Shown here piece by piece: positions 46,197 through 58,486 of a stretch of 64,000 bases of DNA (the first letter of the stretch is position 1; each line of letters starts with the position of its first letter). The stretch is taken from the NCBI GenBank assembly GCA_037893225.1, contig JAZGUH010000156.1, positions 248,001-312,000 of the forward strand, given 5' to 3'. Source of the stretch: Hippasteria phrygiana (taxonomy: Eukaryota; Echinodermata; Asteroidea; Valvatida; Goniasteridae). Under the pieces are notes generated by a model. That model had not been told where the DNA came from. It did no database searches and saw nothing but the letters and a program-made list of their open reading frames with translations. The translations under genes and the position numbers were made by a program.

Positions 46197-47780
46197 AGTA
46201 TATTATTTTGTGTATATACGTGTGTGCGCTACGACAGCAAACAACTATCTACTGGCAAACAAGATATATGTTTGCATTCTTTAAATGGCTATGAAACGAA
46301 AGACCTTGTTTTTTGCGACTTTTTAAAAAACTAATGTCGAATTAAGTTCCTTTACAAAATACAGAGAAATTAGGCGGTACAGGAAAACATCGAATTAAAG
46401 ACACATTTTGTACTAGAACTGCGCAGTTTGGAGTCATTGCATTTACGGAAATGTCATCAGGCAAGTATTTCACTAGACGTTTTTGCATGAATCTCTTAAT
46501 TGACCTTAATATTTTGCTTTGGCTGCCTAGATTAATACAACACATGGGCCGATACTGGAAAAAGGGAAAGTAGCACCAAGAGTAACCTGTGACCAGAAAT
46601 ATTCAAAATTAGAATTGTGGGATTGTTTACCTGCCCCCCGAAATGGCACATTCAACCACCAACCCCTTTTTCTGATCCGCCCATCACGACGCGAGCGCAT
46701 TGCAAGTTTATGTGTAGTGCTTGTTTTTGTTGTTGGTGGTTTTAGTTTCATGTTTGTCTTTAAATGGGAACCCCGATTTTTGGTGCCTTGAGGAAAACCA
46801 TCTATTGACATGATGTAGTCTATGCCCATGTGATTGCGGGCATCCTATCAACTCTGTAAAACAAAATATCCGTTATTTTATATCCAAAGTGGTGGCAGCA
46901 GCGTCGCCAGACTTTTTGCTGTTTTATATTTTTACATGTTGTAGATTATTTTTGCAAGGTTTGTGTAACAAAATTATGCATATCACAGCGCGCGCTGTGA
47001 AAACGCTGACGAAGTATATGCACGAAAAGCAGCACGATGCGATGTGGCGTAATTAAAATTAACCTCACATACTGACTTGCTGAATGGGACCAATCTCACC
47101 TGTGTCCAAAGTTTGGCATCCTGATGAAAATGAGTGTTGGAATTAATGTACTTTTCACCCTGCATGTTGTATTTATGAGGTTTTCTGTAAGTTTCTGTAA
47201 AAGAACAAGAGAGTTGACTGTTGACTCATTTGTCAATAAATAGTACTTAACTGATGATTAAACTTGCTTTATAATTGTGTGTGTCATCAGTTCAGATAGT
47301 TGAGTTGGTGATTGTCTTTTTTAAAAAAATCTTCTGACCATTCATGGAGGGGTTTAAAGGGAATAGTGTAAGAATTTTTTTGCAAACATCAAAAAACAAA
47401 ACAAATTATTGTGAAATACCTTGACTGGAGTGTTAGTTAATGACAGATTAAAGCATACTGTAACATTATGGCACCTGGTGTGCTGACATTTTCAAGAATA
47501 GTGCTATTAATTTTGTATCAATTTCCAACACTATATTTTAGTCAGTCCACTGAATTTACAAAGCGAAGAATGGAGTTGAAAGAACAAAACTGACTAAAAT
47601 AAGAAACAAAAATCGGTGGCTGCGTTGACAACGTATCCAAATTTACGCTTTGTTTTATGCCTACTTTTTTTGAGGTGGCCCTTTTATAACAGCCCCAACA
47701 ACATTTAGGTCTTATTTTAAATATATGTAGGCCGAATGCTGTATATGCACAACTGCGAACATAAACAATGATCCAGTATT
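46197..47780. other. Duplicated sequence downstream of P450 gene B, no gene seen
   Basis: Mirrors 27947-29522 and contains the residual MITE end just before it. No coding evidence. Confidence 0.4.
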
Positions 47781-48505
47781 GATACTGTACAGCGATAGTG
47801 TATGTGTACATTGTACATGTACACGTACACCCCCCCCCCCCCCCCCACACACACACAAGTGTGTAAACACCGGCAATCGCGGACCTCCTATTGTCCCTCT
47901 TTTGTTTATACTCTAACTTTTTCGGAAGGCCTCCCATTGGTTTAGTACACGATTTTTAATCGTGGACCTTGACACAATCGCGGACCCTATTGTCCTCTTT
48001 GTTAAAGGTCCACGGTTTGAATAGCTATACAAACGCACACAATCTTGTTTTAACATCCCTGTGGAGACATGGCATTGTTCTCCCCTTTTTCCCTGTACTT
48101 AAGCAAACCCCATAGACTTTGTACACAAAATTCCTTGTGGAGACATACTAACCCATAGAATTGCCCTGTGGAGACCTATTCAGTCCCTTTGTTCGCATTG
48201 TGTTCATGTCTCCATAGGGGACGGAATATCCGTCCACACTTTCCCAATACGTGCGAGGACAATGCTTTGTGTTTCCTATTGTTCCTTTAATATAACCCAA
48301 CCCCATAGACTAAGCACGTATTTCTACTTGCGAGGACCGATTTCAGCAAAAGACTTGACTTGCGAGGACTGAAAGGTTACTTTGTATTTTCTTTTGTCCT
48401 CTTGTCCTCGGAGATATATATATATATATATACAGAACCTGTACACTATATCGCACACACGCGAACAACACGCACATTTTCAATTGTTCTGCGATACACT
48501 GTGAA
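47781..48505. other. Unique stretch after the duplication with gaggac-type repeats
   Basis: It contains a C-run (47830-47846), a TA microsatellite (48414-48432), and 'tgtggagac', 'gcgaggac' and 'ccccatagac' words related to the inter-unit junction. No gene. Confidence 0.45.
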
Positions 48506-48784
48506 CCCTTGGATGAGATTTCCTATTCAAAATGGACATGAGGATTAAGAGGATGTGATTTTTAACAATGAGGGTCCAAAATCACATCCTACTCTATTTA
48601 AAATCACATCTGAAGCCTGTGAACTATTATCCCACCCTGACAAAGAGTACATTGTGACTTCTGGGTTTAACAGCTTAAACCGCATTGTGATTCTGGACTC
48701 TGGATGTGATTTTGGACCCTCATTGTTAAAATCACATTCTCTTAATCCTCCTGTCCATTCTGAATAGGAAATCACATCCAAGGG
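48506..48784. mobile_element. 279-bp fold-back MITE (CCCTTGGATG ends)
   Basis: Arms of about 90 bp are inverted copies: CCCTTGGATGAGATTTCCTA on the left, with TGTGATTTCC on the right. They share 'aatgagggtccaaaatcaca'. The centre is about 100 bp. Confidence 0.78.
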
Positions 48785-49124
48785 ATTCATAGTAGCACTA
48801 TGGGCTCCGTGCGCGTCGAATGAGGGCGCTGTCCACATAGCAACCGCACTTCCATGGGCAGTACTTCCCTGGTACTGGTGGTATTTGATACCCGTATACC
48901 AGTGGGATTGCTTTGTCTGTTTGCCGACTCTCGATAATTGCGTTTTCAATAAGAATATCATAGCGGGAACCAGACACTTAAATTGAAGTCAGGTAAAATG
49001 GCGTCGACGATATATTGACCCCCAGCTCTCGCCTTTTCTTTCCGCTGAGGGGGTAGTTGTGTACGGAGCCCATTAGGCATCGCTGGACCATTTTGAATGG
49101 GGGCTGTCGTCTCAAGAATGGGAG

Positions 49125-49277
49125 ACTTTTGAGACGCTGGTGGCAGCAGACATTACCGGTCCCTTTTCCATTGTTCTCACCAGGCGTGCGCATGCGCAGA
49201 AGTACGCGCGCGTGCTAAGAACTCGGTAAAAGAACCGGTACGTCTGCCACCAACACCACCACCGGCGTCTCAAAAGT
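49125..49277. repeat. Inverted pair 'cttttgagacgc' with GGTGGCAG core
   Basis: Left 'cttttgagacgctggtggca' and right inverted 'cttttgagacgccggtggtg' enclose about 90 bp. Both arms also share 'accggt'. It is likely a small decayed MITE. Confidence 0.5.
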
Positions 49278-51639
49278 AAATGCAGACGGGGTGTGTTAGT
49301 TGTGAATTTGCAGGATTTGGGATGGGGGTGGGGGAGGGCCACCAAGTTTGTCCACACATTTTCTTTTTTTAAGTTACAAAAAAGTTGGCCCGGAAAGTTG
49401 TCCTTCATTAAAATAGTTTGAAAAGCGGGGTTGAGGGAATCTTTGACGCTGAGAGCATTTTTCATTGTGGCGAAATACAGAGACAACATTTTTGTCTATC
49501 TCCACCGGGGGAGGGGGCAATCAGGGGAGGGCCCCCACCTCTAGAACCCCATACATGTAAGTGAACTCCCAACTGAAGAACAGAAAACGTTGTACTGTGA
49601 ATATTGCATTATGTAGAACATACTTTATTGCACATTACAATCACATCGATTATCCACATACAGGCACACTAGTTGAAAGTTAAAACTGCATTTACGATTG
49701 GATGGAAACATTTTCTGCAGCCTTAAAAGGGTTTTATCTATGGTATCTGTGAAAGGCTGATTCAAATTCAGAGGGGTCGGCGTTGCTTAGTCACACTACT
49801 GACCACGAACACTAGAGTTGGGTTTTGCTTGACTGGCCATGGTGGCCAGTTTTGCTATCAAACCTTGTAGAATCGATAGAATGTTCAGAAAAAAACCTCT
49901 GAAATGCACAATTTACGACAGTAATAAACGACAGCAATCGAGTAGTAGAATGTACGTATCTATTTACGCACGCCAGCCAGCCAGCCAGCCAGCCAGTCAG
50001 CAGATTGGCCTTAAATTGCATTAATAACACAGTCAGGAGAAGCTTAAAACAATAACTTCTTATATTTTTCTGCTTTAAATATTTAGCATTGAAAAAGAGT
50101 GCTCTGTCCTTTTTAAATTGACCGAGTCTTGGTAACGTCACTTGCAATAACATCACTACTGCCGTCAGCCCAGCAATATTTTACACCAACATTTATAATT
50201 CCATTTATTTAAAAGCAATTTCCATAAACAAAACAGATTACGTGAATGAAAGCTTAATATATGTTCGTAGGTGCAATATACATTGCGCTTCTTACGCACG
50301 GACACAAAGACATTATCATATACTGCGTTGAAGTACCGGTAATGTTTACAATGATGCGTTGTCATGGGTACAGTTACCAATGCGGCCTTTTTTTTATTGA
50401 CGAATGCTTCGATTGTAAACTTAGCCATACAAAAAGACATGAGGGGAATGCGTTGTATATTGCTTCTGGCTCAACTCAGTAAACATCCAAGATTTTAAAT
50501 TTGAATTCTATTCACCGCAATGGAAACAAACATTTAGATCGTGTTTTTAGCTTTGTACAAGTTGAGGTGGATGATCCATTGCACTGTTCTATTTTAAGGT
50601 AATAATTGTCGCAACTTAAAAGCTTGAAGTTGCATCAGACTATTATGCAACCATTTTGAATAGAGAGGAAGAATTTGTCATTCTATTTATCTTTCCGACT
50701 AAGCCGTACACAAGATAGTAAAATACAATAGAAACTGGATATTATGGTTTTAACGCAACTCATACAACATCTTTTCCAATACCGTGTACAATGAGAAAGG
50801 ATTATTTTAAAGTTGTTGTTTAACAACAGTTGATCAATCATTCACATTAAACAAGCGGTCATAATGGTTGCCTTTTTAAACACATCATACGAAACGTTGG
50901 TTAATGCTAATCTATATATCGTATTGTGTACACTTTTAGTCTTTCCCTTATAATCTGAAATAGACAGCAAACTGGAAATTAAATGCTTGTTCAAAAGACA
51001 AACTGTATCCTGGTGGTTTGAGGCTTTTAACACTTAAGAAAACCATACACGATTATTATTTATTTTCTCTAGACTTTTAGCTACGTACGAGAAAGGCAAA
51101 CATTTCACAATTTTCTTAATAATCAACAATTATGAATTGTGCGTACACGGAGCTAAACTATTTTGCCATTGCTGTAATGAGTACATGAAATGCGGAAAAC
51201 AAATATTATTTCCATTTTCTTGAGTTAATTGCCAATACAAAGGCCCAAGAAAATTTGTATTGAGCCCGGCGTTCGGAATGTGGTCTGTACAGAGTTGTTG
51301 GAAAATGAAAGTGGCAAACCTTCCAAACTTAAATTCTCTTAAAGCTCAATACCAATTTCTTTTTGATAAATTGTCCTCATATATAGTCGACTTCAAGCGG
51401 GAATGAACGCAAAAACAACCTCGATTTATGTCACGCAATTAGAAACTACGTCGAGCTATTATAACTGCAACAGATTTTTAATATTTTAGTTCAAGTACGT
51501 GAATAAGTGCTTACAGTTCCAAAAGTTGTATACGTTTAAAAATATTTGCTAATTATATTAATTGAAAGCAGTTTATCTCTTCAAATCCAGATTATTTGTA
51601 CATATCGACAATTCTACGATATTTTTATAATACCACAGC
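49278..51639. other. AT-rich intergenic stretch, no gene seen
   Basis: Only short frames. A (CCAG)n tract lies at 49975-49996. I see no terminal repeats or coding motifs. Confidence 0.5.
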
Positions 51640-52000
51640 GAATACAACTTTACACAAACTAGCAACTTTCTAATTCAAGTTTACAGAATTGACTTTATTC
51701 AAAGTGAGTTAAACGTAACTAACTTTCACGAATTGCACAATGTATGCTTTCTAATTTAATAAGAATATAATGGCTGGCTGAAACGAAAAAAGAAGAGGGG
51801 GATTTGAGTACTTTTGCACTTCTTTGTATGGTTTCATCACTAGACGCTCAATAAACGCGGATTGTACCTATCACATTATCAAAATTGTTCTTCTTTCTTT
51901 GTGAATGTCGTTAGTGTTGACTAAGTTGACCACGCCCATGGTCTATTGTACTTAAAGCTCTTGCATCCTTTATCAGTTTTGAAATATATCTGACATATGA
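51640..52000. repeat. Segmental paralog of 180-560
   Basis: Same landmark words and orientation as 180-560. It precedes the pseudogene copy of the repeat protein as 180-560 precedes the intact one. Confidence 0.55.
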
Positions 52001-52182
52001 AGCACGATATGGGGGAAAAGGGACCCCTCCCCTCCTCTTTTGTGTTGCTCATTGTGTTCCCGGAATCTCAGGAATTCTTTTCAGAATTCTAGGGTGGGAT
52101 GTGTTTAGGTAACAATAGTCTGGAGTGTGCTTTGGGTATAGGGACAAAAAGAAGGGGGGTACCCTTTCCCCCATATCGTGCT
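52001..52182. mobile_element. 182-bp MITE (AGCACGATATGGGGGAAA ends)
   Basis: The left end AGCACGATATGGGGGAAAAG and the inverted right end agree over about 20 bp. The interior is short and non-coding. No certain flanking duplication. Confidence 0.7.
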
Positions 52183-53188
52183 AGGTATCATATCTAATTC
52201 TTAAACGTTTCACACCTTTAGTTTAGTATTATACACGAGTAAAAATCCAGATACAGTGAAATTATTCGGATAGGCCTATAGCATTAAATATGATTAAAAT
52301 CGAAAATGATTAAAACTACATTCAAAGAACTATATACTGCTCCTTTTATGGACCATACTGCTCCTTTTAGAGTTGGTCACTTCACATGCAAAGTTCTCTC
52401 AATTTGTACGTGCCCCTATGCAGAACCTTAAACGTATACGTCTGCGCAACTTAGTAAGGGAAAAACCAGTTATTAACAAAACTGCCAGCAACAGACGCGA
52501 CCACGCCACCAACGGCAGCCCCAAGAATCGGTACTGGGATAAGCATTTGACCCACAACTGACCCAACTGATTGGTAGCCCACATTCAAAGCTGCTGTACC
52601 GATATGTTTGTTTACTTCACGATCGTACTCTCGGCTTGAAATTTCTCCTTTGTCTTTCTTATCTCTGGCATTCATGATAGCAAAGGCTGCGATTCCTGTC
52701 TCAATAACTGCAGAAATACCAATGCCCATGGCCTCGCCCTTGATTACTTTTCCAAGTCTCCTTTTAGTTTGGGCTTTAGCCCCATTCTCAACGACAACTT
52801 AGACCCCTCCCTCAACAGCCTTTCTTGTTATTTTCGTTCCGCCTTTCATAGTGTGCGTAACGGCTTTACGTGTTGTTTTAATCATCTGTTTCTGCCCCGT
52901 TATCACTATCTTTTCAGCCCCCTTCTCAACTACAACTCCCGCCCCCTTTCCTGCAACAACCTTTTCTGTTACTTTCGTTCCATATTTCATGATAACCTGT
53001 CCAGCGGCTTTCGATGCGTTTTTTGCTGTCATTTTGGTCATCTGTTCTGCCCCTTCTCTCCCTATGGCCGTCGCCGTCTTTTCAACCCCATTCCCTAGCA
53101 ACAGCTTTTCCTGTTACTTTCGTTCCATCTTTCATGATAACCTGTCCAGCGGCTTTCGATGCGTGTTTTACTGTAATTTTGGTCCCCT

Positions 53189-53190
<2 letters not shown>

Positions 53191-53227
<37 letters not shown>

Positions 53228-56200
53228 GGGTACTTATATAGCGCTTTTAGCAAGATCAAAGCGCTTTACAAAGAAAAGAAAACAATAAACAAAATATCAA
53301 ACAACCTGGAAGTGTCTACAAATTACTTTTGGTATTTGGAAAACAAGTGAGTTTTGAGATGTTTTTTGAAAATGTGTATGGATGGTGCGTCTCGGATATG
53401 GGGTGGAATGCTGTTCCATTCTTTTGGACCTGCGATGGAGAACGCTTTGTCACCAGTGGTTTTTGTGTTTGTTGTGACAAGCAAACGGGACTTATCAGAT
53501 GAAGACCTAAGCCCCTCCCGACCTGCTTGATGTGGGTATAATAGGTCAGTAAGGTAGGAGGGTGATGAACCATGTTGAGATTTATACACAGTCAGAAGTA
53601 ATTTGAAAAGAATACGGTAATTAAGTGGTAACCAGTGTAGTTGCATAATGAGATGTGATGCGTCATGAAATCTGTCAACTGAATACACGAGCCTAGCTGC
53701 ACGATTCTGATGTGTCTGTAGTCTGTTGAGCTCACCCTGACTGACACCATACAATAAAGAATTACAATAGTCAAGGCGAGAAATGATGAGGGAACGGACT
53801 ACATGATTACAGGTGTCGAGATCAATGAACTTGCGGATGCGTTGAATGTTGCGTAAGTGGATGTTGAGAGATTTACAGACTGATGTAATGTGAGGGGGAC
53901 ATGGACATTGAAGAATCGAATATGACTCCTAGATTTCTAACTGTAGGAGAAGGATGAATTATGGAATCACCAACCTTGAGGACAATTTCAGGGAGTGTGT
54001 TCAAGATTCGAGGTCTGGCTGCAATAGAAAGATGGGTTTTATCATCGTTGAGTTTCATTTTGTTGGTAATCATCCAGTGCCTTACTTCAGTTATGCAAGC
54101 TGAGAGTTTACCAAGTGCTCGATCTGAATCACCTACTATGGAGGGGTTGAAATAGGTATAAATTTGGGTGTCATCGGCATAGATATGATAATTCATGTTG
54201 TGATTCTCAAGGATAGCACAAACGGGTTGGGTGTAAACAACGAAGAGCAGTGGTCCCACAACAGAGCCCTGCGGAACACCAAAATCAACTGGTTGCTCAT
54301 CAGAGAATGCTCCAGAGATGCCCACACGATGACGGCGTCCCGCAAGATAGCTGTCGAACCACTGCAAAGCCGAACCTTGAACACCAAAAGATTTAGAGAG
54401 TCGGTCAATCGGACGGTTGTGATCAACCGTGTCAAAGGCAGACGATAAGTCCAACATGACGAGCAAAACTGCCATATTTCTGTCAATTGCTCGCATGATG
54501 TCATTTTTGACTCGCAGCAGACCCGTTTCAGTGCTATGGTTGGATTTGTAAGCAGACTGGAACGTCTGGTGGAGATGGTTGTCATTGACATGATCGTTGA
54601 CACGGCTTATCACCATCCTCTCTAAAACCTTGGAGAGGAAAGGAATGTTAGAAACAGGCCGATAGTTTTTGAACTCGTTGGGGTCAAGGTATGGGAGTAA
54701 CAATGGCTTGACAGAGGGAACGTGGAAAAGTACGTGTAGAAAATGAGCAATTAGCAATATGAGTAATGTATGGGACAAGGACATTAATATTAGCTTTTAA
54801 CAGCCAGGTGGGCATAGGATCAAGAGAACAGCATTTGTTGGAACTGGAACCAATAACTCTATGTGTCTCCTGATCATCAACCCTATCAAACTGTGAAAGA
54901 ACGATATCGGAGGAGATATTAACATCATGGGATTGTGACTTAACAAACTGTAAATTACGTGTACAATCAAGCTCAGATCTGATTCTAACAATTTTTTCGG
55001 TAAAGAAATGACAAAAGTTATTGCAAAGATCTTTCAATGAGGAAGATCTAGGGTACTTAGTGGGATCATCGTTAAGCAATTTATGAACCGTTCGGTACAT
55101 GTCCCTGGTGTTACTTGTGGCTAGTTTCTCTCTGAAAAATGAGGCTTTCGCAATCTGGATGAGATGAGCAAGTACAGTGAGTTGTGATTGATAGGCTTCT
55201 CGATGTATATCCAACTTGGTCTTTCGCCACCTCCGCTCACACCGTCTCTTAAGTCGTCTTGCCTCGCGGATGTCGTTGTTAAACCAGGGCGCTCTGGAAC
55301 GTACTATGCGGTCCAGAGTTAACAGTGGACAATGAACATCAAGGGTTTTTAGGACGGTGGCATTGTAAAAATCTACCTGTTTGTGGACACTTGTGAGTTC
55401 TAGTATTGGCTTTAGATTAGCGTCAAGATCCCGTACAAAAGCATCAGCATCTACAGACCGAAAGTCGCGCCGGACTGAACGGATCGTTGGAGGATCAGTT
55501 CTTTTGCGGTTGAGTATGAAGTGTATGGCATGATGATCCGACATCAGATTCTCGTGTATGACACAATCATGAACCAAGTCATCACCTCGACGGGCAATAA
55601 CAAGATCCAAAGTATGCCCATGTGTGTGAGTAGGGCCAGATACATACTGGTGGAGGTCAGCACTGGACAAAATGGTGAGAAATTTTGAAGACTCCGGCTT
55701 AGACGGATAATCAATGTGAATGTTAAAGTCACCTAGTATGACGTGTTTACCAGGAAGGTTATCTGTCTGGATTAAGAGGTTTTCAAATTCAGTCAGGAAC
55801 TCAGATGCTTTGAACCTATTTGCTAGCGACGGGGGTGGTCTGTAGACGGCAACAAAAAGTACAGACTTGGTATAATCTGTCACGAAGGCATGTTCAAAGG
55901 TGGTGGCCGTGATAGGGCTGGGGATAGCTGTAAGATTCAGATGGGTCTTATAGATCACGCCAATTCCTCCATGGAAGTCAGTTCCTCCACGAGGAAAGTT
56001 AATAAATTAGTAACCAGGAGGGGAGCATTCACCAATAACAACATGGTCATCTTGGTACAGCCAGGTTTCAGTCAAAAACATTGCATCGATATCTTTCTCT
56101 GTTATATAGTCGGACAAAATGGCAGTTTTATTGCGTATGGAACGAGCGTTCCACACACAGATACGCAGGTTGCCATGACGAAAACTCGGGACGCATTTGA

Positions 56201-56540
56201 TGGTATGAAGATTGTTTGGGTTTTGACCTGTTCCATTGTTATTTTTATTGTACATGCAGGCAGGTGATCTGGGGCGGTGCAGGACAGTAATAGGTCCAAT
56301 GGTTGTAGATCTATGGAAGTGTTGCTTACGCACGCCAGCTCTGCACCCTCTGTGAGTGGGAAATTTGGCCAGAATGTTCAAAGATTTGATTACCTGCCAG
56401 GTTTGAAGGGGGAGTCTCATACTGGGATCGTTGAAGCGTTTTAGTTCATCTCTGGAATGACATGGATTTTGAATTGGCGTTCCGGATTCACTGTGGTTTG
56501 TAAGGTTCCCATCGATGGAAGGATGTGATCGTAGTGGATG
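53191..56540 (-). mobile_element. L2-like LINE, nearly full length
   Basis: On the minus strand it runs from an endonuclease start (RICVWNARSIRNKTAI) through GDFN near 55730 and SDHHAIHF, an RT with STETGLLRV, FDTVDH and IYADDTQIY, to a C-terminal IWN-like region (AGPKEWNSIPPHIRD). The 3' end reads GCGCTATATAAGTACCCG then (TTA)n, the usual L2-type terminus. It was inserted in the same strand sense as the host pseudogene. Confidence 0.85.
53323..56200 (-). pseudogene. L2-like ORF2 with three lesions
   Basis: Endonuclease and linker 54684-55958, RT 53873-54784, and C-terminus 53323-53754. A nonsense codon near 56007 separates the first endonuclease strand. Frameshifts near 54700 and 53880 break the rest. 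All motifs are otherwise well preserved, so the insertion is fairly young. Confidence 0.8.
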
Positions 56541-57234
56541 TTCTGCCCCTTCTCTCCCTGCGACCGTCGCCACTGTCTTTTCAACCCCCTTCCTTGCAAC
56601 ATCCTTTCCTATTACATTTGTTCCACTTTCCACAACCATCTTTACTGCTCCTTTCGTGGCAATTTCAATACTGGCCTCCTTCGCTGTCTGCTTGACGGTC
56701 ATTTTAACCACTTCAGAAACACCTTTCGCTTGGCGCTGCGCCAACGTTTGAATTCCCCACTTTGCCAATAATACCACGCCATTTTTGCACAGAGGTGCCA
56801 TAATAAGATCATTCAGCAGTTTTCGCGCAGTCTTTATCCCGTATGAAACAGCGAGCATTATACACTTGTTCAATCTCTCATTGTTCATGGTCAATTCATT
56901 CAACTTCATAAAAAAAACATGTGACAGCTTCAATTGCTATTTCTTCCAAACTATCTCCAAAAGTGGAAAGTGCTCCCTCCGCATGTTTGATTAACGCTGC
57001 ACCTACTGCCTTGATAAATTCGTCTACCGCTACCTGAAACCCATGAGCTTCCCAATCATCTTTAAATTTCTTCCAAGTCACTACTCATCTTGACCACGAC
57101 AGCTTCCACAGCTTGCATTCCCCTCTCGGCCAATACACCAGCCAGATCGTCCATGTCTTCTGCCTTCTCCATATTCTGTGGAGGGGTGTTAATTTTAGTT
57201 ATACTGCTTTGGTTTTTAAGTGTTGTAATATATA

Positions 57235-58484
57235 GGTTTTCCCGGCCAATTTCGTAAAGTGTTCATTCACTTCTGAAAATGGGTCATTCATTTTCGTCTG
57301 AATTTGAATGCGCGTCTTTACTCCCGTTTCAATTCAACGAAAGTTCAATCGTTTTCATTGTCCTTGCATTCGGTTTTGATAAACAGGCGGCCATTTACGT
57401 TACCTGTGCATTCATTTACGCAAGCATTCAATTTCCAGCCGATTTCGGGAATACATTTTCGTGAACATGCAAACAAAAGTAAGTTTATTTCATTCAAAAT
57501 AGCAGATTACATCACAGATTTCTAAACCTGATACAGAATCTTATAAATTCCAGCAGAAATTGAAATGAGATATTCCTCTACATTCGATATTCGATTTGAA
57601 TCAACTTGTACGTGATGGCAGCACGAATTCGAAGCCACGAACCTCTCATGTCGATGTCGATCGCAACCATCTTATGCATTTTTTGAGTCTTTTTGAGAGT
57701 GTTGCAGACTATCTGCAGACTGCCGATACACTGGAGATCTACTTGTTTACAGGAAATAGCTCGTAACAACATCGGAGAAATAACCCACAAAAAATGCACA
57801 AGGTGGTACGATCATGCACAAACTTATCTCCCTCGATGCCTGGCCGCAGAACCAATTGAGGGCTAAATTCTAACTGTCACAAAATGAACTTGATCTCAGA
57901 TGTAGTCAGTGGTGGCTTTGAGGGGAAGGGGTGGTCGACCGAATGTAATGCAGAGTCGTAAGAATAAGTATGTTCTTTATGTCAGATATGATGTATATAC
58001 TAGGTAAATAATGGAAATGGAAATTAAGCAAAATCGAAAAGAACAAGAAAAAGACTTGAATCTGTTGATCTTAATTTAATGTTACTCAATTAACTACAGA
58101 GATTTACGGTATGTTTACAACCAATAATGCATGATGCAACTTATCAGTTCATTTTAAATTGATTTCAGGTAAAGCTAATTTGATTGACGGTTCATGAAAA
58201 AGAAACCCCTCATTGGATCTGATGCCGATGGCATTAAACTAAAAGTGAAATAGAATGTTCAATATTTGAAATTGCCCTCTTGAAAAAGAAGTCTTGTAAA
58301 CGAATCTGAATGGACATAAACGAAAGGTTCTGCACAATCACTTAATTGATTGAACGAAAATGGAATCGAATGCTCTGGTAGCGAAAATGAAACGCGTATT
58401 CAGAGCGATTCTCAAATTCAGACGAAAATGAATGACCGATTTTCAGAAGTGAATGAACATTTTAGGAAATTGGCCGGGAAAACC
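57235..58484. mobile_element. TA-target transposon, GGTTTTCCCGGCCAATTT ends, 1250 bp
   Basis: Both ends carry GGTTTTCCCGGCCAATTTC and longer inverted subterminal sequence ('gtgttcattcacttctgaaa'-type). TA lies at both borders. The interior has one stretch like the neighbouring element ('tctccctcgatg') and no transposase, so it is non-autonomous. Confidence 0.78.
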
Positions 58485-58486
58485 TA

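Larger units (their letters stand above)
29697..47780 (+). repeat. Segmental duplication unit 2 (contains P450 gene B)
   Basis: The 18.1 kb collinear partner of unit 1, in direct orientation. The extra length comes from a 5.3 kb block (35418-40738), a longer minisatellite (40739-41463), a LINE fragment in intron 1 (42786-43496) and a G/C-run MITE (45843-46075) that replaces about 550 bp of unit 1. Confidence 0.92.
52451..57154 (-). pseudogene. Dead paralog of the repeat-protein gene, split by a LINE
   Basis: The N-terminal part (56541-57154) and C-terminal part (52451-53190) align with the gene at 3306-5378. Lesions I can see: a 5-bp loss near 57080, an A7-to-A8 frameshift near 56915, a single-base gain near 53090, a Glu-to-stop change near 52800, and the 3.3 kb LINE at 53191-56540 inside the repeat region. 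Only one or two 48-residue repeats remain, against seven in the intact gene. The glycine-zipper C-terminus is well preserved (MGIGISAVIETGIAAFAIMN and on). Confidence 0.88.
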
